A stretch of 64,000 nt of DNA, from positions 1 through 64,000 of the forward strand of contig JAJFKL010000032.1 in NCBI GenBank assembly GCA_021773235.1, written 5' to 3'. Below the pieces are notes generated by a model that saw nothing but the letters and a program-made list of their open reading frames with translations, made no database searches and was not told where the DNA came from. The DNA is from Gammaproteobacteria bacterium (GTDB taxonomy: Bacteria > Pseudomonadota > Gammaproteobacteria > Eutrophobiales > Eutrophobiaceae). Below are positions 63,743 to 64,000 of the stretch, one piece after another (position 1 is the stretch's first letter; each line of letters starts with the position of its first letter). Made by a program: the position numbers and the translations under genes.

Positions 63743-64000
63743 TTAAAGAGTACGAGTCAGCAACAACTTTTTGATTTCAGCGATAGCTTTCGCTGGATTT
63801 AATCCCTTTGGACAAGTGTTAGTACAATTCATGATGGTATGACAACGGTAAAGTCGAAACGGGTCTTCCAGATCATCTAGTCGTTCACCGGTATATTCAT
63901 CACGGCTATCGGCAATCCAGCGATAGGCTTGTAATAAAATAGCCGGGCCTAGATAACGATCACTATTCCACCAATAACTCGGACAACTTGTAGAACAGCA
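63743..64000 (-). CDS. sdhB: Succinate dehydrogenase iron-sulfur subunit SdhB (C-terminal part)
   Basis: The minus-strand frame from base 64000 to the TAA at 63743-63745 encodes 85 residues of SdhB. Cysteines for the 4Fe-4S and 3Fe-4S clusters are in [12 protein letters not shown] and [18 protein letters not shown]. The N-terminal 2Fe-2S part is outside the window. Being followed by sdhE and ygfZ makes this a complex II assembly operon. Confidence 0.96.
   Translation of the reverse strand, partial: CCSTSCPSYWWNSDRYLGPAILLQAYRWIADSRDEYTGERLDDLEDPFRLYRCHTIMNCTNTCPKGLNPAKAIAEIKKLLLTRTL

Overview
The window looks like chromosomal backbone of a free-living, flagellated, aquatic-type gammaproteobacterium. 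The DNA is fairly AT-rich by eye. The evidence is gene order: cheZ-cheA-cheB-motC-motD-parC-parP-cheW, hflX-hflK-hflC-yjeT-hisZ-purA, rnr-rlmB-rpsF-rpsR-rplI-dnaB-alr-radA, ypjD-ffh and sdhB-sdhE-ygfZ are all gammaproteobacterial arrangements, and the chemotaxis cluster is the one found in polar flagellates such as Pseudomonas. The genus cannot be named from this sequence. No prophage, transposase gene, CRISPR array or plasmid function was seen.

Layout. 0-9 kb: chemotaxis, stator and polar array-positioning genes, interrupted by an inverted-repeat element (3513-3756) and an opposite-strand membrane protein gene (6838-7521). 9-16.5 kb: tRNA-Ser(GGA), a membrane-anchored LuxR-type regulator, a b-type cytochrome, a heavy-metal RND efflux set with a DUF3240 protein, and a periplasmic cyclophilin. 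17-25 kb: bioA, a REP-like compound repeat, the 4.5S RNA gene ffs, dnaX-ybaB-recR, small transporters, a PilZ protein, and an M48 protease overlapping a tiny cytochrome c gene. 25-38 kb: a dense same-strand block orn-nnr-tsaE-amiC-mutL-miaA-hfq-hflX-hflK-hflC-yjeT-hisZ-purA. 38-44 kb: an XRE regulator divergent from a three-domain MFS/acyltransferase/acyl-ligase fusion, a two-domain sulfurtransferase, and tRNA-Leu(CAG) preceded by an unusual hairpin array. 44-53 kb: RNase R, ribosomal proteins and replication genes. 53-64 kb: PilZ, CNNM/CorC, CcsA-like, ffh, maeB, dsbB, an AEC carrier, and the sdhB-sdhE-ygfZ-yheT operon on the minus strand.

Most genes are conserved housekeeping genes. The points most worth a second look are these. 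(1) Between tRNA-Leu and rnr, on the minus strand, lies a chain of five hairpins, four with GGA in the loop. It is bounded by a 26-bp direct repeat of the tRNA-Leu 5' end and has a good promoter-like sequence upstream. GGA-in-loop chains are the hallmark of CsrA/RsmA-sequestering RNAs, so this may be such an RNA or a mobile repeat resembling one. (2) The yheT reading frame is complete but has no ATG, GTG or TTG start; an ATC codon with well-placed Shine-Dalgarno sequence is the best candidate. (3) CheA carries two copies of a short acidic motif in its linker, next to parC/parP. (4) Two different compound inverted-repeat elements sit between genes, one ending three bases before the motC start codon. 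(5) Several leaders have hairpins near translation starts (mutL, hflK) and a plausible S6:S18 autoregulatory motif sits before rpsF.
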